This document shows positions 1 to 9,872 of a stretch of DNA of 24,361 nt, piece by piece. This stretch comes from Verrucomicrobia bacterium UBA3222. GTDB taxonomy: Bacteria; Verrucomicrobiota; Verrucomicrobiia; Opitutales; UBA9783. The stretch spans positions 43,721 to 68,081 of the forward strand of contig DEWA01000009.1 of assembly GCA_002363035.1 (NCBI GenBank), given 5' to 3'. The notes under the pieces are model-generated. The model did no database searches. It worked only from the letters and a program-made list of their open reading frames with translations, and had not been told where the DNA came from. How positions within the stretch are numbered: position 1 is the stretch's first letter; every line of letters starts with the position of its first letter. The position numbers were made by a program, and so were the translations under genes.

Positions 1-356
1 TCCGGAACGGGATATTTAATCGGATGCGAATACCCGAGCGCCAAATCCAGAAATTTACCGTTCAAAGCCGCCTTAAAACCGACACCCTGGATTTCCAAAT
101 TTTTCGAAAAGGGCGTTTGTACCCCTTTCACCATGTTGGCGATGATTGCACGCACCGTACCGTGCATCGCCGACGAAAAACGATCGGAACCTTTCAGCTC
201 CACCAAAACACGACGCTCCTCCTGACGAATGGTTACGCAGGGCGCAAACGTTTGTTTCAACTCCCCCTTCGGTCCTTTCACCGTCACGGTCGAACCGTCC
301 ACGGTAACCGTCACTTTTTCGCCGCAATCAATCGGTAATTTACCTATACGACTCAT
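1..356 (-). CDS. rplF: 50S ribosomal protein L6, N-terminal part (cut by window edge)
   Basis: This is the first 118 codons of L6, a large-subunit protein near the base of the L7/L12 stalk and the sarcin-ricin loop. The translation begins MSRIGKLPIDCGEKVTV and continues through the first L6 repeat (VKGPKGEL), the stretch MVKGVQTPF and then VGFKAALNG; this layout is typical of bacterial L6. Only the 3' end is missing, because the window ends. The ATG lies 4 nt after the rpsH stop codon, as in the usual spc operon order S8-L6. A weak TAGAG sequence precedes it as the ribosome-binding site. Identification is certain; the C-terminal domain cannot be judged. Confidence 0.96.
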   Translation of the reverse strand, partial: MSRIGKLPIDCGEKVTVTVDGSTVTVKGPKGELKQTFAPCVTIRQEERRVLVELKGSDRFSSAMHGTVRAIIANMVKGVQTPFSKNLEIQGVGFKAALNGKFLDLALGYSHPIKYPVP

Positions 357-360
357 CGCT

Positions 361-750
361 CTACCATACTTTACAAATTAACTCACCGCCGACATTCATC
401 GCCTTCGCCTGTTGCCCCGTCATCATTCCTTTTGATGTCGACAATAAACAAATCCCAAGACCGCTCAACACGCTCGGAATATGCGCACAATCCACATACC
501 AACGCGCACCCGGCTTACTGCAACGTTCCAGAACATTTAGAACCGGACAGCCCTTCACGTATTTCAAACGCACCACCAACGACTTTCGCCCCTTTTCGTC
601 CGCAACCTCCTCCACGCCGGCGACATACCCCTCCTTTTTCAACAAAAGAGCAATCGCGTGACGCACGCGGGAAAACGCAATGCAACAACTCGCCTTGCGA
701 ACCCGATTCGCATTACGAATAACCGTCAAAAAATCCCCGATCGTATCCAT
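361..750 (-). CDS. rpsH: 30S ribosomal protein S8
   Basis: S8 binds helix 21 of 16S rRNA and is a primary assembly protein; in E. coli it also represses the spc operon. The protein starts MDTIGDFLTVIRNANRV and ends with the S8 signature GLGICLLSTSKGMMT followed by GGELICKVW. I chose the ATG at 748-750, which gives 129 residues and matches the usual S8 start. An in-frame TTG three codons upstream would overlap the rpsN stop. A GAAGG sequence upstream lies 17 nt from the ATG and 4 nt from the TTG, so the start is not fully settled. The chosen start is 2 nt past the rpsN stop, which suggests translational coupling. Confidence 0.96.
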   Translation of the reverse strand: MDTIGDFLTVIRNANRVRKASCCIAFSRVRHAIALLLKKEGYVAGVEEVADEKGRKSLVVRLKYVKGCPVLNVLERCSKPGARWYVDCAHIPSVLSGLGICLLSTSKGMMTGQQAKAMNVGGELICKVW

Positions 751-752
751 AA

Positions 753-1058
753 CTACCAAGATGCCTTCGTTACCCCCGGCAACAAACCCTCGGACGCAAA
801 TTCACGCAAAATCAAACGCGAAACGCCGAACTTTCCGTAAAAACCGCGCGAGCGCCCCGTAATCGAACAACGATTTCGATAACGAACGGGCGATGAATTA
901 CGCGGCAACAATGCCAATTCGCGCTGAGCGGCAAAAAACGCCTCATCCGATGTTTCCGGATTTAAAATTTTCGCCTTCAACTCCTTCCGCTTCGCCGCAT
1001 ACTTTTTAATCAACCGCGCGCGACGCTCGTTTCGCTCAATGGAGGACTTTTTTGCCAT
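753..1058 (-). CDS. rpsN: 30S ribosomal protein S14 (long, zinc-free form)
   Basis: S14 sits in the head of the small subunit and joins late in assembly. The 101-residue protein ([16 protein letters not shown]..., then [21 protein letters not shown], ending GVTKASW) is the long type. It lacks the paired CxxC motifs of the short zinc-binding form, so it should not depend on zinc. The conserved C-terminal block CxxTGRxRGxxxxFGxSR is intact. The start ATG lies 1 nt after the rplE stop, with GGAAG 4 nt upstream. Its place between rplE and rpsH is the classic spc position. Confidence 0.97.
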   Translation of the reverse strand: MAKKSSIERNERRARLIKKYAAKRKELKAKILNPETSDEAFFAAQRELALLPRNSSPVRYRNRCSITGRSRGFYGKFGVSRLILREFASEGLLPGVTKASW

Positions 1059-1059
1059 A

Positions 1060-1602
1060 CTACTTCCGAAAAACCATTCCCAATTTTTGCAACAACAACA
1101 ACGCCTCGCGATCGCTGTCGGTCGTTGTCACAATTGCAATATCCAAACCGGTATTCTGCCGACTGCTCGATTCGATTTTAATCTCCGGAAAAATCGAATG
1201 ATCCTCGATACCGATGTTTAAATTGCCGCACTTATCCATCCGCTTCGAAACACCGCGAAAATCACGGATCACCGGAAGAACGATATGAATAAGACGATAA
1301 AGAAAATCGTACATCCGCTTCCCGCGCAACGTCGCCTTAACACCCGACGGCATCCCCTGACGCAGCTTGAAATTCGAAATACTCTTCTTGGCTTTAATCA
1401 ACAGAGGCTTTTGTCCCGCGATTAAACCAATTTCTTTCACCAACTGCTCCACGTGCGCCTTATCCGCCTCCGCATCAATGCGGGAATTCAAAACAATCTT
1501 CTCGAGCTTCGGAACACGATGGATATTTTTAATCTCCAACTCTTTTTCGAGAGCGGGAACCACCTGTTGCTCGTACAAATCCTTCAAAACGGTCGTCGCC
1601 AT
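1060..1602 (-). CDS. rplE: 50S ribosomal protein L5
   Basis: L5 binds 5S rRNA and forms the intersubunit bridge to S13. The 180-residue product ([18 protein letters not shown]...) contains the L5 blocks [44 protein letters not shown] and [10 protein letters not shown], and its length equals the family norm. An in-frame GTG at 1609-1611 would add three residues and overlap rplX, but the GAAGG sequence abuts that codon. The same GAAGG is about 10 nt from the ATG at 1600-1602, so I prefer the ATG. The gene follows rplX after 5 nt. Confidence 0.97.
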   Translation of the reverse strand: MATTVLKDLYEQQVVPALEKELEIKNIHRVPKLEKIVLNSRIDAEADKAHVEQLVKEIGLIAGQKPLLIKAKKSISNFKLRQGMPSGVKATLRGKRMYDFLYRLIHIVLPVIRDFRGVSKRMDKCGNLNIGIEDHSIFPEIKIESSSRQNTGLDIAIVTTTDSDREALLLLQKLGMVFRK

Positions 1603-1607
1603 AACAC

Positions 1608-1880
1608 TCACCCTTCTTTGGAACGTTCAATACCCTTCTTCGCACCTGCAGTTTTGACGCCGACCAACATCACATTCGAATAATGAATCGGCATCTCTGT
1701 CTCAATCATCCCGCCCTTCGGATTTTCCTGCGATTTTTTGAGACACCTTTTACGCACATTCACACCCTCAACCAAAACGCGTTGAGAATCGCGAAGCACC
1801 TTCAAAACCTTCCCTTTTTTTCCTTTATGTTCCCCGGAAATCACAACCACTTCCGAATCCCGCTTGATTTTAAATTTCAT
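1608..1880 (-). CDS. rplX: 50S ribosomal protein L24
   Basis: L24 starts large-subunit assembly by binding the 5' domain of 23S rRNA and later lies by the exit tunnel. The 90-residue protein opens [28 protein letters not shown], a KOW motif with the invariant Gly-Lys-Gly. It then has the L24 stretch NPKGGMIETEMPIHYSNVML. It is somewhat shorter than the roughly 104-residue E. coli protein because the C-terminal tail is reduced. Its ATG overlaps the rplN stop by one base (TAATG), and a strong GGAGG lies 7 nt upstream. Confidence 0.96.
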   Translation of the reverse strand: MKFKIKRDSEVVVISGEHKGKKGKVLKVLRDSQRVLVEGVNVRKRCLKKSQENPKGGMIETEMPIHYSNVMLVGVKTAGAKKGIERSKEG

Positions 1881-2245
1881 TACAAAACCTCCGGAGCCAA
1901 AGAAATAATTTTTGAAAAATTCTTCTGACGCAATTCGCGTGCCACCGGACCAAACACACGCGTTCCTTTCGGATTATTGGCGGCGTCGATAATCACACAT
2001 GCATTATCGTCAAAACGCAACCCGGAACCGTCTTCCCGCAAAATCGGATAAGCGGTACGAACCACCACGGCACGCACGACTTCCCCCTTTTTGACGCTCG
2101 CCTCGGGCGTGCTCTCTTTCACGGAACCGATGACAATATCACCAATCCCGGCGGTCCGACTTAATTGCCCCAGACGACGGATCACCGCAACCCTTTTTGC
2201 ACCAGTGTTATCCGCCACATTCAACACGCTCCCCATCTGCAACAT
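1880..2245 (-). CDS. rplN: 50S ribosomal protein L14
   Basis: L14 forms an intersubunit bridge with 16S rRNA and is also the docking site of the silencing factor RsfS. The 121-residue protein ([23 protein letters not shown]...) contains [24 protein letters not shown] and [11 protein letters not shown], then [13 protein letters not shown]. These are textbook L14 motifs over the full normal length. AGGA lies about 5 nt before the ATG. It is followed by rplX with a one-base overlap and preceded by rpsQ with a 6-nt gap. Confidence 0.98.
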   Translation of the reverse strand: MLQMGSVLNVADNTGAKRVAVIRRLGQLSRTAGIGDIVIGSVKESTPEASVKKGEVVRAVVVRTAYPILREDGSGLRFDDNACVIIDAANNPKGTRVFGPVARELRQKNFSKIISLAPEVL

Positions 2246-2251
2246 AACGTC

Positions 2252-2518
2252 CTACCCCTGCACTTTCTCCAACAAGCGAACCACACGCCAACGCTTTAAA
2301 TGACTTAAGGGGCGCGTCGACATAATCTCAACCCGATCACCGACTTGACACTTATTCTCCTGATCATGCGCATACAACACCGTCTTGCGCTTAATTTCCT
2401 TTCGAAACAACGGATGCGGCTTCTTGTAAAAAAATACCACCTTCACCGTCTTATCCCCCAAACGCCCTCTGACTTCACCAACCAGCGTTTTACGCAATTT
2501 CCTCTGTTCCTGTTCCAT
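2252..2518 (-). CDS. rpsQ: 30S ribosomal protein S17
   Basis: S17 is an early-binding OB-fold protein in the small-subunit body. The 88-residue product (MEQEQRKLRKTLVGEVRGRLGDKTVKVVF...) shows the S17 core: GxVxSxxxDKTVxV near the start, then HPLFRKEIKRKTVLYAHDQENKCQVGDRVEIMSTRPLS, with the normal C-terminus KRWRVVRLLEK. GGCGGAGA directly before the ATG is a usable ribosome-binding site. The gene lies 9 nt after rpmC and 6 nt before rplN, the universal L29-S17-L14 order. Confidence 0.97.
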   Translation of the reverse strand: MEQEQRKLRKTLVGEVRGRLGDKTVKVVFFYKKPHPLFRKEIKRKTVLYAHDQENKCQVGDRVEIMSTRPLSHLKRWRVVRLLEKVQG

Positions 2519-2527
2519 TCTCCGCCT

Positions 2528-2716
2528 TTATAACGACTGCCTCGACAAAACCGTCAAAATGCGCGCCCGATCTTTCCTGCATTGACGCAACTCGGACGGA
2601 ACTTTCAATTGCCCCAACTGCTTCTTCATGCGCAACTCCAACATCTGCTGCGATAACTTCGCCAACTTCTCTCGCAACTCCGCAGGCTTCAACGTCGAAA
2701 AATCCTTCTTTTTCAC
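2528..2716 (-). CDS. rpmC: 50S ribosomal protein L29 (GTG start)
   Basis: L29 lies at the tunnel exit next to L23, where the signal recognition particle and trigger factor dock. The 62-residue two-helix protein starts (M)KKKDFSTLKPAELREKL and continues LELRMKKQLGQL to RKDRARILTVLSRQ, matching L29 in length and pattern. The frame stays open back to position 2761, but that longer version would overlap 43 nt of rplP and add a non-homologous N-terminus. I therefore use GTG at 2714-2716, 2 nt after the rplP stop. The ribosome-binding site is poor, which points to coupling with rplP. Confidence 0.9.
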   Translation of the reverse strand: MKKKDFSTLKPAELREKLAKLSQQMLELRMKKQLGQLKVPSELRQCRKDRARILTVLSRQSL

Positions 2717-2718
2717 AC

Positions 2719-3150
2719 CTAAAACCGCTGAACCAACGCCTCCTGACTTAAAAACCGGCAACGTAAACCCAACTTCCGATCCGCCAGCGACATCGCCTCC
2801 TGCGCCACCGCCAACGGCACGCCGGTGACCTCAAACAAAATCATCCCGGGCTTTACGATCGTCACCCAATACTCCACACTGCCCTTCCCTTTTCCCATAC
2901 GGGTCTCGGCAGGCTTGCGGGTAATCGGCTTCTGCGGGAACACGCGCAACCACATTTTTCCCTTTCGCTTCAAATGACGGTTAATCGCCACACGCGCCGC
3001 TTCCAACTGCGCCGCCGTAATACGCCCGCGTTCCAACACCTGAATACCAAACGTTCCGAAAGCCAATTCCGCACCGCCTTTGGCATTACCGTAAATACGC
3101 CCCTTTTGAACCTTGGCGTATTTCGTCCGAGCCGGAAGTAACATTGCCAT
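2719..3150 (-). CDS. rplP: 50S ribosomal protein L16
   Basis: L16 organises the A-site finger and the tRNA elbow contact of the large subunit and is needed for late assembly. The 143-residue sequence (MAMLLPARTKYAKVQKGR..., AFGTFGIQVLERGRITAAQLEAARVAINR, then KMWLRVFPQKPITRKPAETRMGKGKG) is a standard L16. The conserved RxFPxxPxTxKPxxxRMGxGKG block, which includes the Arg hydroxylated in E. coli L16, is intact. AAGG lies 7 nt upstream of the ATG, and the start is 3 nt past the rpsC stop. Confidence 0.98.
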   Translation of the reverse strand: MAMLLPARTKYAKVQKGRIYGNAKGGAELAFGTFGIQVLERGRITAAQLEAARVAINRHLKRKGKMWLRVFPQKPITRKPAETRMGKGKGSVEYWVTIVKPGMILFEVTGVPLAVAQEAMSLADRKLGLRCRFLSQEALVQRF

Positions 3151-3153
3151 CGC

Positions 3154-3783
3154 TTATTCCTTCTTCCCCTCCGTACAAACCCAACACTTGACACCGATGG
3201 TGCCGTACACCGTCTGTGCCTCCGTAAAACCGTAATCCACATCCGCGCGCAACGTATGCAACGGAACGGAACCGAAACGTTGCGATTCCGAACGGGCAAT
3301 TTCGGCACCGCCCAAGCGTCCGGAACACTGCAAACGAATCCCCTTCGCGCCCATGCTCATTGCCAACTGTGTCGCTTTTTTCATGGCGCGACGGAACGAA
3401 ACGCGACGCTCCAGCTGCACCGCGATATTTTCCGCAATCAATTTCGCCGTCAAATCGGGACTCTTCACTTCCTGAACATCCAGAAGAACCTCTTTCCCCA
3501 GCAACTTACGAAGCGACGTGCGCAATTTTTCCAAATCCTGACCTCTGCGACCGACAATCACGCCAGGACGACCGCTCGAAATCGTTACGCGAACACGCGT
3601 TCCCGCACGCTCTATGAGAACATCCCGAACGGACGCATAATGCAATTTCTCCCCCAGAAAGCGACGAACGACAAAATCCTCCTTTATGCGGGACGCATAA
3701 CCCGAACCTTCGGCATACCAACAGGAACGCCAATCACGACGCACCGGCAAACGAAAACCGATCGGATTTACCTTCTGTCCCAT
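3154..3783 (-). CDS. rpsC: 30S ribosomal protein S3
   Basis: S3 lines the mRNA entry channel and helps unwind mRNA. The 209-residue protein begins MGQKVNPIGFRLPVRRDW. It carries the KH-domain loop VIVGRRGQDLEKL at about residues 75-87. The C-terminal S3 domain follows (FRRAMKKATQLAMSMGAKGIRLQCSGRLGGAEIARSE, ending DYGFTEAQTVYGTIGVKCWV). It lacks the longer variable tail of E. coli S3 (233 residues) and stops shortly after the conserved core. GAAGG lies 5 nt before the ATG, and the gene starts 1 nt after the rplV stop. Confidence 0.98.
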   Translation of the reverse strand: MGQKVNPIGFRLPVRRDWRSCWYAEGSGYASRIKEDFVVRRFLGEKLHYASVRDVLIERAGTRVRVTISSGRPGVIVGRRGQDLEKLRTSLRKLLGKEVLLDVQEVKSPDLTAKLIAENIAVQLERRVSFRRAMKKATQLAMSMGAKGIRLQCSGRLGGAEIARSESQRFGSVPLHTLRADVDYGFTEAQTVYGTIGVKCWVCTEGKKE

Positions 3784-3784
3784 A

Positions 3785-4144
3785 CTAACCTTCCCGAGCC
3801 TGGCGTTTTTCCCCGTCCCATGTCAACACAATCTTAATACGACTGCCGCGCTTGCGAATTGGATGCGCCGAACCGCGCGAAACCGGCTGAAAACGCTTCA
3901 TCGCCACGCCTTCGTCAATGCGCGCTTCGCAAATTGATAAACGCTCGCCGGAGATATTCAAATTATTCTCGGCATTTGCAACGGCACTTTTGACGGACTT
4001 CCACAAGAGACGCGCGGATTTTTGCTTCATCCAGCGCAACGTCTGCAACGCCTCCTGCGCCTGCATCCCAACCAAGCACCCTGCTATCGGTCGCAACTTA
4101 AGCGGCGAAATACGAACATTCTTCACTAAAGCTTGTACTTTCAT
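3785..4144 (-). CDS. rplV: 50S ribosomal protein L22
   Basis: L22 has a globular domain on the ribosome surface and a long beta hairpin that forms part of the exit-tunnel constriction, where macrolides act. The 119-residue protein has the N-terminal RISPLKLRPIAGCLVGM and the central KSAVANAENN. The hairpin arm, with basic residues through RFQPVSRGSAHPIRKRGSRIKIVL, shows no insertion or deletion of the kind linked to macrolide resistance as far as can be judged by eye. Its ATG overlaps the rpsS TGA by one base (TGATG), so translation is probably coupled. Confidence 0.97.
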   Translation of the reverse strand: MKVQALVKNVRISPLKLRPIAGCLVGMQAQEALQTLRWMKQKSARLLWKSVKSAVANAENNLNISGERLSICEARIDEGVAMKRFQPVSRGSAHPIRKRGSRIKIVLTWDGEKRQAREG

Positions 4145-4416
4145 CAGGCTTTTCTCGTATGCGGGTTATGAGCTTTAAACGTACGGGTCGGAGCAAACTC
4201 ACCCAATTTATGCCCAACCATATTTTCCGTCACATACACCGGAAGAAACGTCTTCCCGTTATGCACATTGAAATTCAAACCGATAAAATCCGGCGTAATG
4301 GTCGAGCGACGCGACCACGTTTGAATGGGTCTTTTATCACCCGATTGGACACAGGCACTTACCTTATCCATCAGCTTCGGATCCACAAAAAAACCTTTCT
4401 TTAACGAACGTGCCAT
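4144..4416 (-). CDS. rpsS: 30S ribosomal protein S19
   Basis: S19 sits in the 30S head and contacts S13 and the A-site finger. The 90-residue product starts [19 protein letters not shown] and contains [25 protein letters not shown] and [24 protein letters not shown], which is a near-consensus S19. A GAGAGGG sequence precedes the ATG at normal distance. It starts 3 nt after the rplB stop and overlaps rplV by one base. Confidence 0.98.
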   Translation of the reverse strand: MARSLKKGFFVDPKLMDKVSACVQSGDKRPIQTWSRRSTITPDFIGLNFNVHNGKTFLPVYVTENMVGHKLGEFAPTRTFKAHNPHTRKA

Positions 4417-4419
4417 AGA

Positions 4420-5265
4420 TTACCCTCTCTTCACCTTCTTGCCGTTACGACGCACCAAAATAAACCGATCGCTTGCATTTGTACGTTTGCGCGTGATGTA
4501 ACCCTTTGCAAGCTGCCCCCAGGGCGAAACCGGATGATTACCACCGCCCGTTTCTCCGCCGCCCATCGGGTGATCGATCGGATTCATCGCGCAACCGCGA
4601 ACGTGCGGACGGCGCCCTTTCCAACGCGCACGCCCGGCTTTCCCCATCACCGCATTCTGATGATCGGAATTACCGACGCGCCCGATGGTCGCGCGACAAC
4701 GCTCATCCACCAAACGGATTTCGCCACTTGGCATCTTTAAAGACGCATATCCTTTATCAAAACCGACAATCTCCAGCGATGCCCCCGCCGACCGCGCCAA
4801 AGCCGCCCCCTTCCCGGGAACCATTTCAACGGCATGAATTTTCAAGCCCGACGGAATACAGGACAACGGAAAACTCATCCCGATCCGATAATTCGAAACC
4901 GCTTTATCCAACGAGACCACCGAATCACCGACCCGCAACCCTTCCGGCGCCAAAATATAAGCTTTCTCGCCGTCGGCATACTTTAACAATGCCAAAAGTG
5001 CCGAACGATTGGGATCGTATTCAATCGCTTCAACCACGGCAGGAACCGCCAACTTGGAACGCTTAAAATCAACCGCCCGCCAAAGACGCTTATGACCGCC
5101 ACCGCGATGGCGCAACGTAATGCGACCGTAACAATTGCGCCCCTTTGAAAAATGACGCCCCGAGATCAACGAACACCCAGCAGGCTTTTTACTCACCTCC
5201 ACCTTGTTGCTGACCAAAAACCGACAACTCGACGTTACCGGAACCGATTTAATAAGTACCATCAT
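4420..5265 (-). CDS. rplB: 50S ribosomal protein L2
   Basis: L2 supports the peptidyl-transferase centre and subunit joining. The 281-residue protein contains NGRITLRHRGGGHK-like sequence at about 47-60 (here YGRITLRHRGGGHKR), VEAIEYDPNRSALLALL, VEMVPGKGAALARSAG and KAGRARWKGRRPHVRG. The essential Asp-His pair of the C-terminal loop (E. coli D228-H229) is kept as D231-H232 in NPIDHPM. The second His of the common DHPHGGGEG motif is Met234, and the loop reads on as GETGGGNHPVSPWG. This resembles PVC-type L2. Two adjacent ATGs exist; the second, at 5260-5262, has better spacing from AAGGGG and may be the true start. Confidence 0.97.
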   Translation of the reverse strand: MMVLIKSVPVTSSCRFLVSNKVEVSKKPAGCSLISGRHFSKGRNCYGRITLRHRGGGHKRLWRAVDFKRSKLAVPAVVEAIEYDPNRSALLALLKYADGEKAYILAPEGLRVGDSVVSLDKAVSNYRIGMSFPLSCIPSGLKIHAVEMVPGKGAALARSAGASLEIVGFDKGYASLKMPSGEIRLVDERCRATIGRVGNSDHQNAVMGKAGRARWKGRRPHVRGCAMNPIDHPMGGGETGGGNHPVSPWGQLAKGYITRKRTNASDRFILVRRNGKKVKRG

Positions 5266-5269
5266 CCCC

Positions 5270-5560
5270 TTATATCACTTCGATGTGATACCCTTTCTCT
5301 AAAAACACCAACGCCTTTTTCATGCCGCCGACCGCCCCCGGCAACGACTTCCGCATGCGACTCCGCTTGATTTTCGGCTTACGAACAAGAATATTCACCT
5401 TTTTAACCTTCACCTTAAAAGCCGCTTCCACCGCATCCGCAACCGCCGTACGATTGGCATCCGCAACAACCTCAAACGTATAACAATTTCCGACCGCAGA
5501 CAAATTGCTCACCTTTTCCGTTACGCGATACTCTTTTAAAATGTTCCAAGGTTCCGCCAT
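5270..5560 (-). CDS. rplW: 50S ribosomal protein L23
   Basis: L23 binds domain III of 23S rRNA at the tunnel exit and is the main docking site for trigger factor. The 96-residue protein (MAEPWNILKEYRVTEKVSNL..., YTFEVVADANRTAVADAVEAAFKVKVKKVNIL, ending KKALVFLEKGYHIEV) fits L23 over its whole length. An extended loop RKPKIKRSRMRKSLPGAVGG replaces the short RxGR loop, as is common. GGAGGAG just upstream provides a strong ribosome-binding site that overlaps the end of rplD, whose stop is 3 nt before this ATG. Confidence 0.97.
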   Translation of the reverse strand: MAEPWNILKEYRVTEKVSNLSAVGNCYTFEVVADANRTAVADAVEAAFKVKVKKVNILVRKPKIKRSRMRKSLPGAVGGMKKALVFLEKGYHIEVI

Positions 5561-5563
5561 ATT

Positions 5564-6196
5564 TTACTCCTCCGCCTTCGTTTTCTCAAAAAACGCCGTC
5601 AACGCACGCTCCGTTACAACAATGTTTGAATAAAGCGTCACATCCAGCGCACTCACGGAAGACATGTCAATCGAAAACACGCGCTTCAAATTCCGAAGCG
5701 ACAACAGTTGGTTTTTCGAAAATTCACTGTCCAACAACAAACAGGAACGTTGCGTTATCTTGTTAAAAACCGCCGCCATTTCCCGTGTTTTGGGAGTTTC
5801 CTGCGATTTCAACGCCTCCAACACAAACAATTTTCCTTCGCAAACCGCATCAAACAATGCCCGCTGCAACGCCAAACGTTTTTCTTTGCGATTCAAACGC
5901 ACCGAAAAATCGCGCGGCTTCGGTCCGAAAACAACACCGCCGCCGCGAGCCAACGGACTGCGCTTTTCGCCCTGACGCGCCATACCCGTCCCTTTTTGAC
6001 GGAACGGTTTCTTGCCGGAACCCTTCACGTCGCCGCGCGTCTTCGTGCAGGCATTTCCCTGGCGCGCATTCGCACGATACGCTAAAATGACCTCTTTCAA
6101 CACCTGAAGCCCGCGATCGCCTTCAAACTCAACCATGGCATACTCGCGCTCGCCTTTTGCCTCACCGGTCACATCGTAAAACGGAATTTTCATCAT
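5564..6196 (-). CDS. rplD: 50S ribosomal protein L4
   Basis: L4 reaches into the exit tunnel with a long loop and, in E. coli, represses the S10 operon. The 210-residue product has the tunnel loop at roughly residues 45-90 (RQGNACTKTRGDVKGSGKKPFRQKGTGMARQGEKRSPLARGGGVVFGPKPRDFS), containing the conserved KPxRQKGTGxAR and GGGVVFGPxPR motifs. The remainder shows the usual weakly conserved alpha/beta domain. It starts with two consecutive ATGs; AGGA is 4 nt from the first and 7 nt from the second (6191-6193), so the true start may be one codon shorter. rplC ends 13 nt upstream. Confidence 0.96.
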   Translation of the reverse strand: MMKIPFYDVTGEAKGEREYAMVEFEGDRGLQVLKEVILAYRANARQGNACTKTRGDVKGSGKKPFRQKGTGMARQGEKRSPLARGGGVVFGPKPRDFSVRLNRKEKRLALQRALFDAVCEGKLFVLEALKSQETPKTREMAAVFNKITQRSCLLLDSEFSKNQLLSLRNLKRVFSIDMSSVSALDVTLYSNIVVTERALTAFFEKTKAEE

Positions 6197-6209
6197 TCTT
6201 TCCTTTTAT

Positions 6210-6845
6210 TTACATAACACTCTTCGCTTTACGAAGGAACACAAAACCGCCTTTGGCTCCCGGAAGGCTGCCTTTCAAGACAATCAGACGCTTCTCGGGA
6301 AGAACCTTCACGACTTCCAAATTCTTAACCGTCGTACACACGCATCCCATATGACCCGGCATTTTTTGGTTTTTAATGACGTGCCCCATACGACGAAAAT
6401 GTCCGTAACTTCCGCCACGACGATGCGACATCGAACCGTGCGTTGCTCGTCCGCCGCCGAACTCGTAGCGGAATACCACGCCCTGAAAACCCTTCCCTTT
6501 ACTGACGGCAACCGCATCCACCAACTGCCCTTCCGCAAACAAATCCGTATTCAGCGATTGACCTAAAGAAAAAGCACTTACATCATCCGTCGTAAATTCC
6601 TTGAAACACGACAAATTTTCCTCAACGGACGCCTTCTTCAGATGACCCGCAATCGGCGCGGTTACCTTATTCTTAACGCCGTACGCCAGCTGAACCGCCG
6701 TATAACCGTCCGTCTCTGCCGTTTTTATCTGACTCACAACGCACGGCTCCGCCAAAACAACCGTCACCGGCAACAGACGGTTGTCCTTATCAAACAACTG
6801 CGTCATGCCGACTTTCTTCCCAACCAATAACAACCGATCTTTCAT
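6210..6845 (-). CDS. rplC: 50S ribosomal protein L3
   Basis: L3 is an early assembly protein that reaches toward the peptidyl-transferase centre. The 211-residue protein starts MKDRLLLVGKKVGMTQLFD. Later conserved blocks are VSKGKGFQGVVFRYEFGGG, HGSMSHRRGGSYG and KNQKMPGHMG. At the position of E. coli Gln150, the PrmB methylation site (GSIGQNQ), this protein has His (GSYGHFR), so that modification is not expected. No Shine-Dalgarno-like sequence lies close to the ATG. Instead an 8-bp inverted repeat ends 11 nt before it, within an unusually long gap after rpsJ. Identity is certain. Confidence 0.97.
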   Translation of the reverse strand: MKDRLLLVGKKVGMTQLFDKDNRLLPVTVVLAEPCVVSQIKTAETDGYTAVQLAYGVKNKVTAPIAGHLKKASVEENLSCFKEFTTDDVSAFSLGQSLNTDLFAEGQLVDAVAVSKGKGFQGVVFRYEFGGGRATHGSMSHRRGGSYGHFRRMGHVIKNQKMPGHMGCVCTTVKNLEVVKVLPEKRLIVLKGSLPGAKGGFVFLRKAKSVM

Positions 6846-6921
6846 ACTGCTAAGCGGCAGGTCGAAGCAACAACCTGCATTAGAACTAAAAAATTTACGC
6901 CATGCCCGTCAATAAAAAACA
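6846..6921 (-). promoter_or_regulatory. rpsJ-rplC spacer with hairpin, possible leader or processing site
   Basis: This 76-nt gap interrupts an otherwise tightly packed S10 operon. On the transcribed strand it holds an 8-bp inverted repeat with one G-T pair and a 6-nt loop (GCAGGTTG-TTGCTT-CGACCTGC, 6857-6878), ending 11 nt before the rplC ATG. No T-run follows, so it is not an intrinsic terminator. It could control rplC translation or be an RNA-processing site. That role is inferred from position only; the inverted repeat itself is seen directly. Confidence 0.4.
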
Positions 6922-7227
6922 TTAAAGATGAACGGCAATCTCCACACCCGCCGGTAAATTTAAACGCTTCAAGTCATCTACCGTCTGCGGCGTCGCCTCT
7001 TTAATTAAAATTAAACGACTGTGCGTACGCAATTCAAACTGATCCATCGACTTTTTATCGACGTGCGGCGAACGGTTCACCGTAAAACGTTCGATGTGCG
7101 TCGGCATCGGCACGGGACCACACACCCGCGAACCCGAATGTTTGGCGGTATTTACAATTTCCGCCGCCGACTTATCCAACATTCGATAATCGAAGCTTTT
7201 CAACTTAATCTCAATTTTTTCCGCCAT
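6922..7227 (-). CDS. rpsJ: 30S ribosomal protein S10 / NusE
   Basis: S10 is a 30S head protein and, as NusE, links NusG-bound RNA polymerase to the ribosome and takes part in antitermination. The 101-residue protein ([25 protein letters not shown]..., [40 protein letters not shown]) matches S10 in every conserved block. An in-frame GTG three codons upstream is possible, but GAGGA sits right before the ATG at 7225-7227 and homologues start here. The gene begins 11 nt after the fusA stop. Confidence 0.97.
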   Translation of the reverse strand: MAEKIEIKLKSFDYRMLDKSAAEIVNTAKHSGSRVCGPVPMPTHIERFTVNRSPHVDKKSMDQFELRTHSRLILIKEATPQTVDDLKRLNLPAGVEIAVHL

Positions 7228-7238
7228 ATTCCTCACCC

Positions 7239-9383
<2,145 letters not shown>

Positions 9384-9389
9384 AGCCGT

Positions 9390-9863
9390 TTAAGACCAGC
9401 GGAAATGCGCAAAGGCACGATTTGCCTGCGCCATACGATGGACCTCCTCCTTTTTCTTCACCACTTCGCCCGTATTGTTGTACGCATCCAGCAGTTCATT
9501 CGCCAATCCTTCCGCCATTGTTCCCTTGCGCTTATCCGCCGCCAATACGAGCCAACGAAACGCCAAACCGATTTGACGTTGATAGGGAACTTCCATCGGC
9601 ACCTGATAGGTCGCACCGCCCACGCGGCGACTTTTCACTTCCAGCTTCGGACGAATGTTCTCCAAAGCCGCCAACATGAAATCCATCGGATCACCCTTAC
9701 CCAATGTTTCGCTTACTTTCTCGATCGCCCCGTACACAATGCGGCGCGCCAAAGACTTCTTCCCGCAACGCATCACGCGGTTCGTCAACTGCTCCACCAA
9801 CGGGCTGTTGTAACGCGGATCTCCCTTTATCTCCCGACGTATCGCTCTTCGACGACGTGACAT
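9390..9863 (-). CDS. rpsG: 30S ribosomal protein S7
   Basis: S7 nucleates assembly of the 30S head and lies near the E site; in E. coli it represses the str operon. The 157-residue protein starts [23 protein letters not shown]. It contains [52 protein letters not shown] and the C-terminal [16 protein letters not shown], a complete S7. AAGG lies 8 nt before the ATG. The gap to rpsL is 9 nt. Confidence 0.98.
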   Translation of the reverse strand: MSRRRRAIRREIKGDPRYNSPLVEQLTNRVMRCGKKSLARRIVYGAIEKVSETLGKGDPMDFMLAALENIRPKLEVKSRRVGGATYQVPMEVPYQRQIGLAFRWLVLAADKRKGTMAEGLANELLDAYNNTGEVVKKKEEVHRMAQANRAFAHFRWS

Positions 9864-9872
9864 AACAAAACC

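Noticed and set aside
6880..6920. Promoter starting with TTGACG right after rpsJ
   Set aside because: No acceptable -10 box occurs at 16 to 18 nt spacing; the nearest TCTAAT is 22 nt away.
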